The notes beneath the pieces are model-generated. The model was not told where the DNA came from. It saw nothing but the letters and a program-made list of their open reading frames with translations, and made no database searches. Below are positions 8,067 through 15,829 of a DNA stretch of 25,923 nucleotides, piece by piece. Numbering within the stretch: position 1 is the first letter of the stretch; each line of letters opens with the position of its first letter. Origin of the DNA: 66-474 sp036279975. GTDB taxonomy: Bacteria > Pseudomonadota > Gammaproteobacteria > Xanthomonadales > Rhodanobacteraceae. Location: assembly GCA_036279975.1 (NCBI GenBank), contig DASURP010000064.1:1-25923 (forward strand), written 5' to 3'. A program made the translations under genes and the position numbers.

Positions 8067-8990
8067 TCAATCCCCGGTTTTGTCCGGCGACAGTGGCGCG
8101 TGCTCGTCATCGGCCGCCGACGGGGGCGACGCTGCGGGTGCCGCCGGGCGTACATGCACGGCCACCTGCGGCGATGCACGATCCGCGGGATGCTGCACCC
8201 TGCCACTGATCGAAGCGTGCACCGGCATGCCGGCGACCGGCCCCGACCAACCGCGCACGGGTTCCGTCGAGGTCGTTGCGTCCGGCTGCATCGGCGCGAC
8301 CGCTACCGTAAAGGTGACGGGTCGGTTCGACTGTGGCGCCTCGCCCGACGGTGCCGACGAACGGGATGCGGCCGGATCCTCGGGTGTGGGCGAATCCGCC
8401 GATGGCGGGGATTCCGTGGTCGGGGCCGGCTGTACTTCGTCAGGCAGGCCGACATCGGGAATCGCATTCCACTCTTCCCGGGTCATGCCCTCGGGGATCA
8501 CGTCCAGCGGCACGGGTTCCGCGCGTGCCGGCATGCGCCCGGCCTGCACCAGCGAGCGGATGGCATGGAACACATCCGCGCGACCGAACGGCTTCTTCAC
8601 GAAACCGTCGGCACCGAAGCGCTGCACGTAGAACTGCTCGGTCGCCTGCTGGTTGCCGCTCATCATGATGATCGGCGTGGCATGGATGCGGCTGTCGCGG
8701 CGCAGGGCACGCAACACCGCAAACCCGGAGATGCCGGGCAACACGATGTCCAGGAAAATCAGGTCGGGGAACTGCGACTGCGCCATTTCGACCGCGCCTT
8801 CGCCATCGGCGGCCTTCAGGACTTCGTAACCGTCCTGCGCCAGCATCTTGCCCAGTACCGCGCGGATCGTCGCCGAATCGTCCACCACCAGCACGCGTGC
8901 GCCCAGCGATGCCCGCAACCGCCCGCTGGCACGGCGCTCACTGCCCGTGCCGGTTCCCACCAAGCGCTTGAAAATGTCGAATACAGGCAT
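8067..8990 (-). CDS. Single-domain response regulator with a long Pro/Ala/Ser-rich tail
   Basis: This 307-residue protein starts with a short helical lead (MPVFDIFKRLVG), then a CheY/PilG-like receiver domain at about residues 31-150. The pocket is complete: Asp37/Asp38, phosphoacceptor Asp81 (LIFLDIVLPGISG), Ser111 and Lys133 in FVKKPFG. There is no DNA-binding, GGDEF, EAL or kinase domain. Residues 152-307 are rich in Pro, Ala, Ser and Thr and look disordered. The stand-alone receiver resembles twitching-motility or chemotaxis regulators, but no pil or che genes are visible, so its partner is unknown. The ATG at 8990 has GGGGAA a few bases upstream; an in-frame ATG at 9002 is an alternative. 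It lies 84 bp downstream of the DDAH gene on the same strand and converges on mutS. Confidence 0.82.
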   Translation of the reverse strand: MPVFDIFKRLVGTGTGSERRASGRLRASLGARVLVVDDSATIRAVLGKMLAQDGYEVLKAADGEGAVEMAQSQFPDLIFLDIVLPGISGFAVLRALRRDSRIHATPIIMMSGNQQATEQFYVQRFGADGFVKKPFGRADVFHAIRSLVQAGRMPARAEPVPLDVIPEGMTREEWNAIPDVGLPDEVQPAPTTESPPSADSPTPEDPAASRSSAPSGEAPQSNRPVTFTVAVAPMQPDATTSTEPVRGWSGPVAGMPVHASISGRVQHPADRASPQVAVHVRPAAPAASPPSAADDEHAPLSPDKTGD

Positions 8991-9074
8991 CCCGTTCCCC
9001 ATTCCCCGGGTGCCGATAGTGTCGGGCCGTCCACCCGCCAACGCAAGCGCAACGCCTGTGTGGCGAAATGCCGG

Positions 9075-9872
9075 TCACGTGTCAACGATCACGCTGCAAC
9101 AGGTCATGCCGCCTTCCGCCTTTTCGGTTTCGGACATGTCCACGCTGCACACCTCGATGCCGAGCCGGCGCAGGCGCTCCGCCGTACGCGGGCACACTGC
9201 AGGATAGATCAGCACCTCACCCACCTGCAGCGCGTTGGCGGCATGCGCCTCGGTGGCATCGACCTCGAGCGACGCCCAATCCGGAAAGCGCCCCGCGTCC
9301 ACCCACGCCGGGTTCAGCAACAGCCGGTCGGGCGCCACCTGCGTGACTGCACTCTTGAGGTGCAGGCAACCCCGCAGGGGCATCGTTTCGACGCGGTATC
9401 CCAGCGGCGCGGCCACGCCGGCCAGCTGTGCAATGCCATCAGCATTGCTGCGCGTGGAAGCCCCCACGTACAACACCCGATCCAGCCGCAACACGTCGCC
9501 GCCATCCAGGGTGCCGGGTGCTTCAATGTGCCGAAGCTCGCGAAGGCCATCCAGCGCCACGGCCATCGATGTCGTTTCCCCACGCCGCGATGCCGCGCCG
9601 GGCCGGGTGATCACGGCGACCTCGTCGAGCACGATCACGGTGTCTTCGACGAACACCGAATCCGGCTGGTCCGGCTGTTCGGCGAGCTGCCGCACCTCGC
9701 ATCCTGCGTCGCGCAGCGCCTGTTCGTACGCCGCATGCTGGCGGCGGGCCAACGCCAGGTCGATCGGCCGGCGCGGCAAGTGGGTCAATTCGCAGTTTTG
9801 CAGCGCACGGCTGACGGCGCGCGTGACGGCGATGCGGGCGATGACGGCGTGCTCCCGATGGAATCCGCGCAA
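9075..9872 (-). CDS. Dimethylarginine dimethylaminohydrolase (DDAH)
   Basis: This 265-residue protein (from a TTG start) has the fold motifs of the amidinotransferase superfamily. They include VFVEDTVIV (substrate Asp71/Glu76/Asp77 region), TRPG with Arg90, GTLDGGDVL with Asp123, LHLKSAV with the catalytic His171, and the C-terminal GGMTCCSV with the nucleophile Cys258 (or 259). DDAH hydrolyses N-omega-methylated arginines to citrulline and mono- or dimethylamine in the cytoplasm. Arginine deiminase has a similar core but is much longer (about 400 residues). The start is uncertain: there is no ATG before the conserved ARIAVTRAVSRAL, and the frame begins with TTG at 9872, with AGGGG rather far upstream. 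It is divergent from an amino-acid permease, which would suit uptake and use of arginine derivatives. Confidence 0.88.
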   Translation of the reverse strand: MRGFHREHAVIARIAVTRAVSRALQNCELTHLPRRPIDLALARRQHAAYEQALRDAGCEVRQLAEQPDQPDSVFVEDTVIVLDEVAVITRPGAASRRGETTSMAVALDGLRELRHIEAPGTLDGGDVLRLDRVLYVGASTRSNADGIAQLAGVAAPLGYRVETMPLRGCLHLKSAVTQVAPDRLLLNPAWVDAGRFPDWASLEVDATEAHAANALQVGEVLIYPAVCPRTAERLRRLGIEVCSVDMSETEKAEGGMTCCSVIVDT

Positions 9873-9948
9873 GCTTACGCGATCGCCCCTGCGGCTTCAG
9901 CCCGCGCCGCGCCGCAAACGCGCGCGCCGTCCGCGCGCGGCGGCCCCG

Positions 9949-9954
9949 TACAAT
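9949..9954 (+). promoter_or_regulatory. Candidate -10 element of the permease gene
   Basis: TACAAT matches the sigma-70 -10 consensus at five of six bases and lies 30 bases before the GTG start at 9984. No matching -35 is seen in the very GC-rich stretch upstream, so this remains a weak call. Confidence 0.35.
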
Positions 9955-9983
9955 CGCGGCACCTGGTCCAGAGCGGGAAACCC

Positions 9984-11300
9984 GTGGACGTTCCGAAGCA
10001 CCAGATCGGCCTGGTCGTTGCCACCGCACTGGTACTGGGCAACATGATCGGCTCGGGCATTTTCCTGCTGCCGGCGTCACTCGCACCGTACGGCGGCTAC
10101 AGCCTGATCGGCTGGCTGGTCAGCGCGATCGGCGCGTTGTTGCTGGCAAGCGTGTTCTACCGCCTGGCCCGGCGTTCGCCGCGCGCCGGCGGGCCCTACG
10201 CCTACAGCCGCGAAGCCTTCGGCGACTGCATCGGTTTCCTGGTGGCGTGGATGTACTGGGTATCGCTGGTTGGCGGCAACGCCGCGATCGCCGTCGCGTT
10301 CGCAAGTTACCTGTCCGCGCTGTTCCCACTCGTCGGCACGCACGCGCTGTACGGCGCGCTCGCCGCGCTGGCGGCGATCTGGCTGCTGGCCACGGTGAAC
10401 ATGGCCGGTGTGCGCAGCGCTGGCGCGCTGCAGGTGGCGACCACGATCCTGAAACTGTTGCCGCTGCTGGCGCTGGCGCTGTTCGGGTTCGCCCGTTTCG
10501 ATCCACACCTGCTGGTGCCAGGCCCGCATGCCGGCGCACCGTGGAGCGCCATCAACCTCAGTGTCGCGGCCACCCTGTTCGCCTTCATCGGCGTGGAATG
10601 CGCCTCGATCCCCGCCGGCCACGTGCGCAATCCGGAGCAGACCATCCCGCGCGCCACCCTGGTCGGCACCGCGATCGCGGCGGTGGTGTACATCGCCTGC
10701 ACGGCCGCGGTGATGGGCCTGCTGCCTGCCTCCGAGCTGGCGCAATCGCAGGCACCGTTCGCGGACGCCGGACGCCTGTTGTGGGGCGGCTGGGCGGGCG
10801 GACTGATTGCGGCGACCGCGGCGATCTCGTGCTTCGGCGCCTTGAACGGCTGGATCCTGATCGCCGGGCAGTTTCCGCAGGCGGTCGCGCGGGACGGCCT
10901 GTTTCCGCGCCTGTTCGCGCACGATTCCACCCGCGGGACACCGGTGGTGGCCTTGCTGGTGGCGGCGGCGTTCATCAGCCTCATGGTGATGGCCAACTAC
11001 AGCCGCGGCCTGGTCGCGATGTTCACCTTCATCGTGCTGCTTTCGACCCTGAGCAGCGTGGTCGCCTACCTGTTCAGCACGATGGCGGACATCGTGCTGG
11101 CCCGGCGCGGCGGGCATCCGCTGCCGGCGCGCAGCCTGGTCCTGGCGCTCGCCGCCTTCGGTTTCTGCCTGTGGGCCGTGATCGGCGCGGGCAAGGACGC
11201 GGTGTTCTGGAACTTCGTGCTGCTGGTGCTGGGCATCCCGCTGTACACGTGGCAGGCGCGACATGCCCGGCCCACCGCGCAGCGGCTTCGAAACCGATAG
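9984..11300 (+). CDS. APC-superfamily amino-acid permease (AdiC-like)
   Basis: This 438-residue integral membrane protein has about 12 hydrophobic helices. It opens with HQIGLVVATALVLGNMIGSGIFLLPASLAPYGG, the unwound TM1 motif (GSGIF) of the amino acid-polyamine-organocation family. TM6 carries ATLFAFIGVECASIPAGHVRNPEQTIPRA, also typical. Length and motif style are closest to the basic amino-acid/polyamine antiporter group (AdiC, PotE, CadB), but the substrate cannot be fixed from sequence alone. The GTG start at 9984 was chosen because the hydrophobic protein begins here at family length and GGGAA lies about 6 bases upstream. The frame stays open for nearly 2 kb further upstream, but that stretch is the shadow of minus-strand genes. 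It is divergent from the DDAH gene, which hints at arginine or methylarginine transport. Confidence 0.88.
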   Translation: MDVPKHQIGLVVATALVLGNMIGSGIFLLPASLAPYGGYSLIGWLVSAIGALLLASVFYRLARRSPRAGGPYAYSREAFGDCIGFLVAWMYWVSLVGGNAAIAVAFASYLSALFPLVGTHALYGALAALAAIWLLATVNMAGVRSAGALQVATTILKLLPLLALALFGFARFDPHLLVPGPHAGAPWSAINLSVAATLFAFIGVECASIPAGHVRNPEQTIPRATLVGTAIAAVVYIACTAAVMGLLPASELAQSQAPFADAGRLLWGGWAGGLIAATAAISCFGALNGWILIAGQFPQAVARDGLFPRLFAHDSTRGTPVVALLVAAAFISLMVMANYSRGLVAMFTFIVLLSTLSSVVAYLFSTMADIVLARRGGHPLPARSLVLALAAFGFCLWAVIGAGKDAVFWNFVLLVLGIPLYTWQARHARPTAQRLRNR

Positions 11301-11312
11301 CCATCGGCTATC
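11296..11312. terminator. Hairpin overlapping the permease stop codon
   Basis: GATAGCC and GGCTATC form a perfect 7-bp stem around a 3-base loop (11303-11305), and the TAG stop lies in the left arm. No T-run follows, so it is not a classic intrinsic terminator. It is flanked by the 8-bp direct repeats TCGAAACC at 11288-11295 and 11320-11327. Confidence 0.35.
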
Positions 11313-11393
11313 GCAGGGATCGAAACCATCGAATTTCCTTTCGACACCGGTCAGGCCTATGCTGCCTGTGCCATCCCGCGCGGGGACGCTGTC

Positions 11394-12125
11394 ATGGCCA
11401 AGCCAACCAAACCCGCGAAATCCGCCAAGGCCCGCCTGACCACCATCGCCGGCGCACCGGTCCCGGACAACCAGAACATCATGACCGCCGGCCCGCGCGG
11501 CCCCGCCCTGCTGCAGGATGTCTGGCTGCTCGAGAAACTCGCGCACTTCGACCGCGAAGTGATCCCGGAGCGGCGCATGCACGCGAAAGGTTCCGGTGCC
11601 CTCGGCACGTTCACGGTAACGAAGGACATCACGAAGTACCCCAGGGCGAAGATCTTCTCGAAAGTCGGCAAACAGACCGAGTTGTTCGCGCGCTTCACCA
11701 CCGTCGCCGGTGAACGCGGCGTGGCCGATGCCGAGCGCGACATCCGCGGCTTCGCGCTGAAGTTCTACACCGAGGAAGGCAACCGGGACCTGGTCGGCAA
11801 CAACACGCCGGTGTTCTTCTTCCGCGATCCGCTGGAGTTTCCCGACCTCAACCACGCGGTCAAGCGCGACCCGCGCAGCAACCTGCGCAGCGCGAAAAAC
11901 AACTGGGACTTCTGGACCGGCCTTCCCGAAGCGTTGCACCAGATCACGATCGTGGTGAGCGATCGCGGCATCCCCGCCAGCTATCGCCACATGCACGGCT
12001 TCGGCTCGCACACCCTCAGCTTCATCAACGCGAAGAACGAGCGTTTCTGGGTGAAATTCCACCATGTCTGCCAGCAGGGCATCGAGAACCTCACCGACGC
12101 GGAAGCCGAAGCCATCATTCGCGCT
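11394..12125 (+). pseudogene. 3'-truncated catalase (KatA/KatE clade)
   Basis: The first 243 or so residues are a clear haem catalase. They contain the distal His63 in FDREVIPERRMHAKGSGALGTF, the active-site Asn in LVGNNTPVFF, the AGERGVADAERDIRGFALKFYT signature region, and FWTGLPEALHQITIVVSDRGIP, up to QQGIENLTDAEAEAII. Family members then continue for another 240 or so residues with the proximal haem-ligand Tyr (RxFxY) and the C-terminal helices. Here similarity stops at about 12125, just before the 3' end of hslR on the other strand. None of the three forward frames resumes it. The forward frame stays open to 13034, but those codons are antisense to hslR and htpG. The product could not bind haem normally. 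GGGGA before the ATG and the absence of internal stops suggest a fairly recent truncation. Confidence 0.85.
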
Positions 12126-12178
12126 GAAAGCCGCGTGCGCGTCCAGTGCGGGCAATGCTGCCCGCGCCGGACGGCGCT

Positions 12179-12574
12179 TCATCCTGCATCGATGTCTCCG
12201 AGCGCGCGGATCAGTCGACGCGCGCGCTTGTCGGGTCGTTTTGGCGGCGGCTGGTACCCGGCGCGTTCGGCACGGCGCTGCCCGCGGGCCGCATCCCTTG
12301 CCCTGATCGAAGCCGCGGACTCGCGATACAGCGTTTGTGCCAACGCGGCCGACCCGCGCTTGTGCGCGAGTCCGGTCACCTCGATTTCGAAGGTTTCTTC
12401 GCCGCGCACGATGCGCAATTCATCGGCGATGCGCACGACATGCGCGGGCTTCAGTGCCGCACCCGCGAGCGTCACGCGCCCGCGCTCGACCGCCTGCTTT
12501 GCCAGCGCGCGGGTCTTGAAGAAGCGTGCGGCCCACAGCCAGGCATCGATGCGGGCGGGTGGGATTTGCCCCAT
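12179..12574 (-). CDS. hslR: Heat-shock protein 15, ribosome-recycling S4-domain protein
   Basis: This 131-residue protein is close to E. coli Hsp15 (133). An S4 RNA-binding domain at about residues 7-70 reads RIDAWLWAARFFKTRALAKQAVERGRVTLAG, and the C-terminus is basic (RRAERAGYQPPPKRPDKRARRLIRAL), as in the family. Hsp15 binds free 50S subunits carrying nascent chain-tRNA and helps free stalled ribosomes after heat shock. The ATG at 12574 precedes the conserved start; an in-frame TTG eight codons upstream is less likely. It lies downstream of htpG on the same strand, separated by a hairpin repeat element. Its 3' end borders the truncated catalase, yet the protein looks complete. Confidence 0.93.
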   Translation of the reverse strand: MGQIPPARIDAWLWAARFFKTRALAKQAVERGRVTLAGAALKPAHVVRIADELRIVRGEETFEIEVTGLAHKRGSAALAQTLYRESAASIRARDAARGQRRAERAGYQPPPKRPDKRARRLIRALGDIDAG

Positions 12575-12606
12575 GGCTTGCCCAATCACGAGCGACAACG
12601 CGTTTT

Positions 12607-12751
12607 CCCTTCTCCCTCCGGGAGAAGGTGGTGCGCAGCGCCGGATGAGGGTTCGGTCGCGCTCGTTTCGGTGGTACGCATGGAAACCATGGTCGGCGGA
12701 AGCGGGCCCTCACCCGGCCCTTTCGGGGAACCCTCTCCCGATGGGAGAGGG
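12607..12751. repeat. Composite hairpin repeat, copy 1 (between hslR and htpG)
   Basis: The element has three parts. Hairpin 1 is CCTTCTCCC/GGGAGAAGG (arms 12608-12616 and 12620-12628). A small central hairpin GGTGC/GCGCC with one G-T pair follows, and then GGATGAGGG. After a variable spacer comes CCCTCACCC and hairpin 3, CCCTCTCCC/GGGAGAGGG (arms 12731-12739 and 12743-12751). TGAGGG and CCCTCA can pair around the spacer. A second copy lies upstream of htpG. This type of dispersed palindromic repeat is common in xanthomonads. There is no T-run, so terminator activity is not evident. Confidence 0.85.
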
Positions 12752-12787
12752 AAATGTTTGTCGCTGCCCGGCCAACCGTGACCTTGT

Positions 12788-14656
12788 TCAGCCAAGCAGT
12801 GCACGGTTCATCCGTTGCACGAACGCCGCGGGATCGGGCAGCGCGGCACCCGCGGTGATCTCGGCCTGTTCCAGCAGCAGCAGCGCGAGGTCCTTCGCCT
12901 TCGCTGCGTCGGTTTCCGATTCCACTCGCTTGACCAGGGCGTGCGCGGGATTGATCTCCAGGGTCGGTTTCGACTCCGGCACTTCCTGCCCGGCTTCGCG
13001 CAGCAGGCGCACCAGGTGCGGCGCCAGGTCGTAATCGGACAAGGCGAGGCATGACGGTGAATCGGTGAGCCGCGCCGAAACCTTGACGTCGTTGACGCGA
13101 TCGCCCAGCAACTCCTTGAGTTTTTCCAGCAGGGCCCCGGCTTCCTTCGCCGCCTCTTCCTGTTTCTGCTTGCCGGCCTCGTCCAGCGGCAATTCGCCCT
13201 TGGTGACGTTGCGGAAGCGCTTGCCCTCGTATTCGCCGAACTGGCCCATGATCCATTCGTCGACGCGGTCGAACATCAACAGCACCTCGATGCCCTTCGC
13301 CTTGAACGCCTCCAGTTGCGGGCTGCCGGCGGCGGCCTTGTAGCTGTCGGCGGTGACGTACCAGATCGCATCCTGGCCCGGCTGCATGCGGGCGATGTAA
13401 TCGTCCAGCGACACCTTCTGCTCGGCACCTTCGCCTTTTGTCGATGCAAAACGCAGCAATTTCGCGATGCGTTCGCGGTTGGGCGGATCCTCGACGATGC
13501 CTTCCTTCAGCGTATGCCCGAAGGCCTTGCGGAAGGTCTCGAATTTCTCCGGCTCGTCCTTCGCGAGTTTTTCGACCAGGTCCAGGACGCGCTTGACGCA
13601 GGACGCCTTGATCCGCTCGATCTGGCGGTTGTGCTGCAGGATCTCGCGGCTGACGTTGAGCGGCAGGTCGTCGGCGTCCACCACGCCGCGCACGAAGCGC
13701 AGGTAGTTCGGCAGCAGTTCCTCGGCCGCGTCCATGATGAAGACGCGCTTGATGTAGAGCTTCACGCCCTTGCGTTCGTCGCGCGCGCCCATCAGCAGGT
13801 CGAACGGCGGCTGCGCGGGAATGTAAAGCAACGTGGTGAAACGCTGGCCGCCCTCGACGCGATTGTGCGACCACACCAGCGGATCGTTGAAATCGTGGCC
13901 GAGCGACTTGTAGAACGCCTTGTATTCGCCGTCCGTGACCTCGGACTTCGGCTTGGCCCACAGCGCCGAAGCATCGTTGACGGTTTCCCATTCGTCGGTA
14001 GGCTTGCCGTCCTTCTGCTTGTGCATCCGGATCGGGAAAGAGACGTGGTCGGAATACTTGCGGATCAGGTCGCGCAGCTTCCAGCCGTCCAGGAATTCGG
14101 CGTCATCGTCCTTCAGGTGCAGGATTACCGACGTGCCGCGCGCGGCGACGGACTCGGCGGCCAGCGAGTACTCGCCCTTGCCGTCGCTTTCCCAACGCAC
14201 GCCCTCGCCTTCCGCCGTGCCCGCTCGGCGCGACAGCACCGTCACCTTGTCGGCCACCACGAACGCGGAATAGAAGCCCACGCCGAACTGGCCGATCAGG
14301 CGTGCGTCGGCCTGCTGTTCGCCGGACAAGGATTCGAGGAAGCGGCGCGTGCCGGAACTCGCGATCGAACCCAGGTTGGCGACCACTTCCTCGCGGCCCA
14401 TGCCGATGCCGTTGTCGCGCACGCTGACCGTTTTCGCGTCCTTGTCGAACTCGACATCGATGTGGAGCTCGGCGTCATCGCCCAGCAACTCGGGTTTGCC
14501 GATGGCTTCGAAGCGCAGCTTGTCGCACGCGTCGGAAGCGTTGGAGACCAGTTCGCGCAGGAAGATTTCCTTGTGCGAATACAGCGAGTGGGTGACGAGG
14601 CGCAGGACCTGCGCGACCTCGGCCTCGAAGGGGCGGGTTTCGGTGGTGGCATTCAT
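12788..14656 (-). CDS. htpG: Chaperone protein HtpG (bacterial Hsp90)
   Basis: This 622-residue protein matches E. coli HtpG (624). The N-terminal GHKL ATPase domain has the catalytic Glu35 in RELVSNASDA, DNGIGM at 81-86 and the lid/glycine motif GQFGVGFYS at 122-130. The middle domain carries the client/ATP contact region with NVSREILQHNRQI, and the C-terminal dimerisation domain ends in AAFVQRMNRALLG-like helices. HtpG is a cytoplasmic ATP-dependent chaperone that works with DnaK on client remodelling. The ATG at 14656 is fixed by AGGAAG 9 bases upstream and by homology. The longer upstream frame is made of repeat sequence. No convincing sigma-32 promoter is visible in the 228-bp upstream gap. 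TATGCT at 14710-14705 (minus) is a possible sigma-70 -10. Confidence 0.97.
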   Translation of the reverse strand: MNATTETRPFEAEVAQVLRLVTHSLYSHKEIFLRELVSNASDACDKLRFEAIGKPELLGDDAELHIDVEFDKDAKTVSVRDNGIGMGREEVVANLGSIASSGTRRFLESLSGEQQADARLIGQFGVGFYSAFVVADKVTVLSRRAGTAEGEGVRWESDGKGEYSLAAESVAARGTSVILHLKDDDAEFLDGWKLRDLIRKYSDHVSFPIRMHKQKDGKPTDEWETVNDASALWAKPKSEVTDGEYKAFYKSLGHDFNDPLVWSHNRVEGGQRFTTLLYIPAQPPFDLLMGARDERKGVKLYIKRVFIMDAAEELLPNYLRFVRGVVDADDLPLNVSREILQHNRQIERIKASCVKRVLDLVEKLAKDEPEKFETFRKAFGHTLKEGIVEDPPNRERIAKLLRFASTKGEGAEQKVSLDDYIARMQPGQDAIWYVTADSYKAAAGSPQLEAFKAKGIEVLLMFDRVDEWIMGQFGEYEGKRFRNVTKGELPLDEAGKQKQEEAAKEAGALLEKLKELLGDRVNDVKVSARLTDSPSCLALSDYDLAPHLVRLLREAGQEVPESKPTLEINPAHALVKRVESETDAAKAKDLALLLLEQAEITAGAALPDPAAFVQRMNRALLG

Positions 14657-14761
14657 GGTGCAACTTCCTGTTGGTGAGACTGTTGCGGGGACCGGGAACC
14701 GGTAAGCATAAACGCCAGCCGGCCGATCGCGCGACCGGTGGTTGCGCAAGAACAAGCTTTC

Positions 14762-14875
14762 CCCTTCTCCCTCCGGGAGAAGGTGGCGCGTAGCGCCGGA
14801 TGAGGGTACGCCACTTGCGCGGCCGTCCTGCAGACCCAAACCCTCACCCCAGCCCCTCTCCCGAAGGGAGAGGGG
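14762..14875. repeat. Composite hairpin repeat, copy 2 (between htpG and htpX)
   Basis: It has the same three-part layout as the copy downstream of htpG. Hairpin 1 is CCTTCTCCC/GGGAGAAGG (14763-14771 and 14775-14783). The central hairpin GGCGC/GCGCC is fully paired here where the other copy has a G-T pair. TGAGGG and CCCTCA flank a shorter spacer. Hairpin 3 is CCCCTCTCCC/GGGAGAGGGG (14853-14862 and 14866-14875). It occupies most of the htpX-htpG gap. Confidence 0.85.
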
Positions 14876-14884
14876 TTCAAAAAC

Positions 14885-15772
14885 TCACAGCGCAGCTACC
14901 CCACGCAGGCGCGCGATGCGTTCTTCCAGCGGCGGATGGCTCATCCACAGCCGCCTGAAGCCCTGCGCCAGCTCGCCGGAAATGCCGAATGCGTGCACGG
15001 CCTTCGGCAGGGTGTTCTCGCCATGGTTCCGGCCCAGCTGTTGCAGCGCGGAAATCATCCGTTCGCGGCCCGCGAGGTGCGCACCACCGGCGTCGGCCCG
15101 GAATTCGCGCCAGCGCGAGAAGGCCATCACCACCAGGGATGCGATCAGGCCGAACACGATCTGCAGCACGATCACGATCGCGAAATAGCCGAGGCCACCG
15201 CCGCGGTTGTTGCCGCCCATCGCACCATCGACGAGCCGTCCCACCACCCGCGCCAGGAAAATCACGAAGGTGTTGAGCACGCCCTGCAACAGGGTCATGG
15301 TGACCATGTCACCGTTGGCGACGTGGGTGATCTCGTGGCCCAGCACCGCGCTCACCTGGTCGCGGTCCATGCCCTGCAGCAGGCCGGTGCTTACCGCCAC
15401 CAGCGCGTGGTTGCGGCTCATGCCGGTGGCGAACGCGTTCATTTCGGGCGCGTCGTAGATCGCGACTTCGGGCATGCCCACGCCGGCCTTCCTGGCGTGT
15501 TGCTGCACGGTCGCGACCAGCCAGCGCTCGGCCTCTGTTTTCGGCTGGTCGATCACTCGGGCGTGGGTGCTCCACTTCGCGATCACCTTCGACATCGCCA
15601 GTGAAATGAAGGCACCGCCAAAGCCGAGCACCGCGGCGAACACCAGCAGTGGCCCCATGCCACCGTAGCCGCTGGCGGCGGCCCACGTATCGATGCCGAA
15701 CACCCGGGCCACGATGGCCAGCAGGGCCAGGACGGCAATGTTGGTCAGAACGAACAGCAGGATGCGGCGCAT
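14885..15772 (-). CDS. htpX: Membrane-bound zinc protease HtpX
   Basis: This 295-residue M48B peptidase is close to E. coli HtpX (293). Two N-terminal membrane helices (about 4-25 and 38-60) precede the cytoplasmic catalytic domain with the zinc motif HEITH at 146-150 and the third-ligand region REFRADAGGA near 222-231. Two more hydrophobic stretches lie at about 158-180 and 196-216. HtpX degrades damaged inner-membrane proteins alongside FtsH. It sits upstream of htpG on the same strand, but the repeat element between them makes a single transcript uncertain. The OPT transporter gene ends 57 bp upstream of its start, so read-through from that gene is possible. Confidence 0.95.
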   Translation of the reverse strand: MRRILLFVLTNIAVLALLAIVARVFGIDTWAAASGYGGMGPLLVFAAVLGFGGAFISLAMSKVIAKWSTHARVIDQPKTEAERWLVATVQQHARKAGVGMPEVAIYDAPEMNAFATGMSRNHALVAVSTGLLQGMDRDQVSAVLGHEITHVANGDMVTMTLLQGVLNTFVIFLARVVGRLVDGAMGGNNRGGGLGYFAIVIVLQIVFGLIASLVVMAFSRWREFRADAGGAHLAGRERMISALQQLGRNHGENTLPKAVHAFGISGELAQGFRRLWMSHPPLEERIARLRGVAAL

Positions 15773-15829
15773 GGCGTCAATTCCGGTTGGGTTCTCCTGC
15801 TTTGACTGTGGTGGCTGGGAAAAGGTTTC

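Noticed and set aside
8049..9983. Long N-terminal extension of the permease frame
   Set aside because: It is antisense to the response regulator and DDAH and has no membrane or family sequence. The permease begins at the GTG at 9984.
10077..12182. 701-codon minus-strand open frame over the permease and catalase
   Set aside because: Its composition is that of a shadow frame, while the opposite strand encodes recognisable membrane helices and catalase motifs.
12607..12751. Repeat hairpins as intrinsic terminators of htpG
   Set aside because: Stems are strong, but no T-run follows on the htpG strand, and the same element occurs upstream of htpG. A dispersed repeat is the better explanation.
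12126..13034. Forward open frame continuing the catalase for 303 codons
   Set aside because: It shows no catalase similarity and is antisense to hslR and the 3' end of htpG, both of which are clear genes. The open frame is a result of high GC.
14657..14760. Possible sigma-32 heat-shock promoter for htpG
   Set aside because: No CTTGAAA/CCCCAT-like pair with proper spacing could be found on the minus strand; only a weak TATGCT was seen.
12607..14875. CRISPR array or transposon ends around htpG
   Set aside because: There are only two copies, about 2 kb apart around a core gene, with no regular spacers and no transposase.
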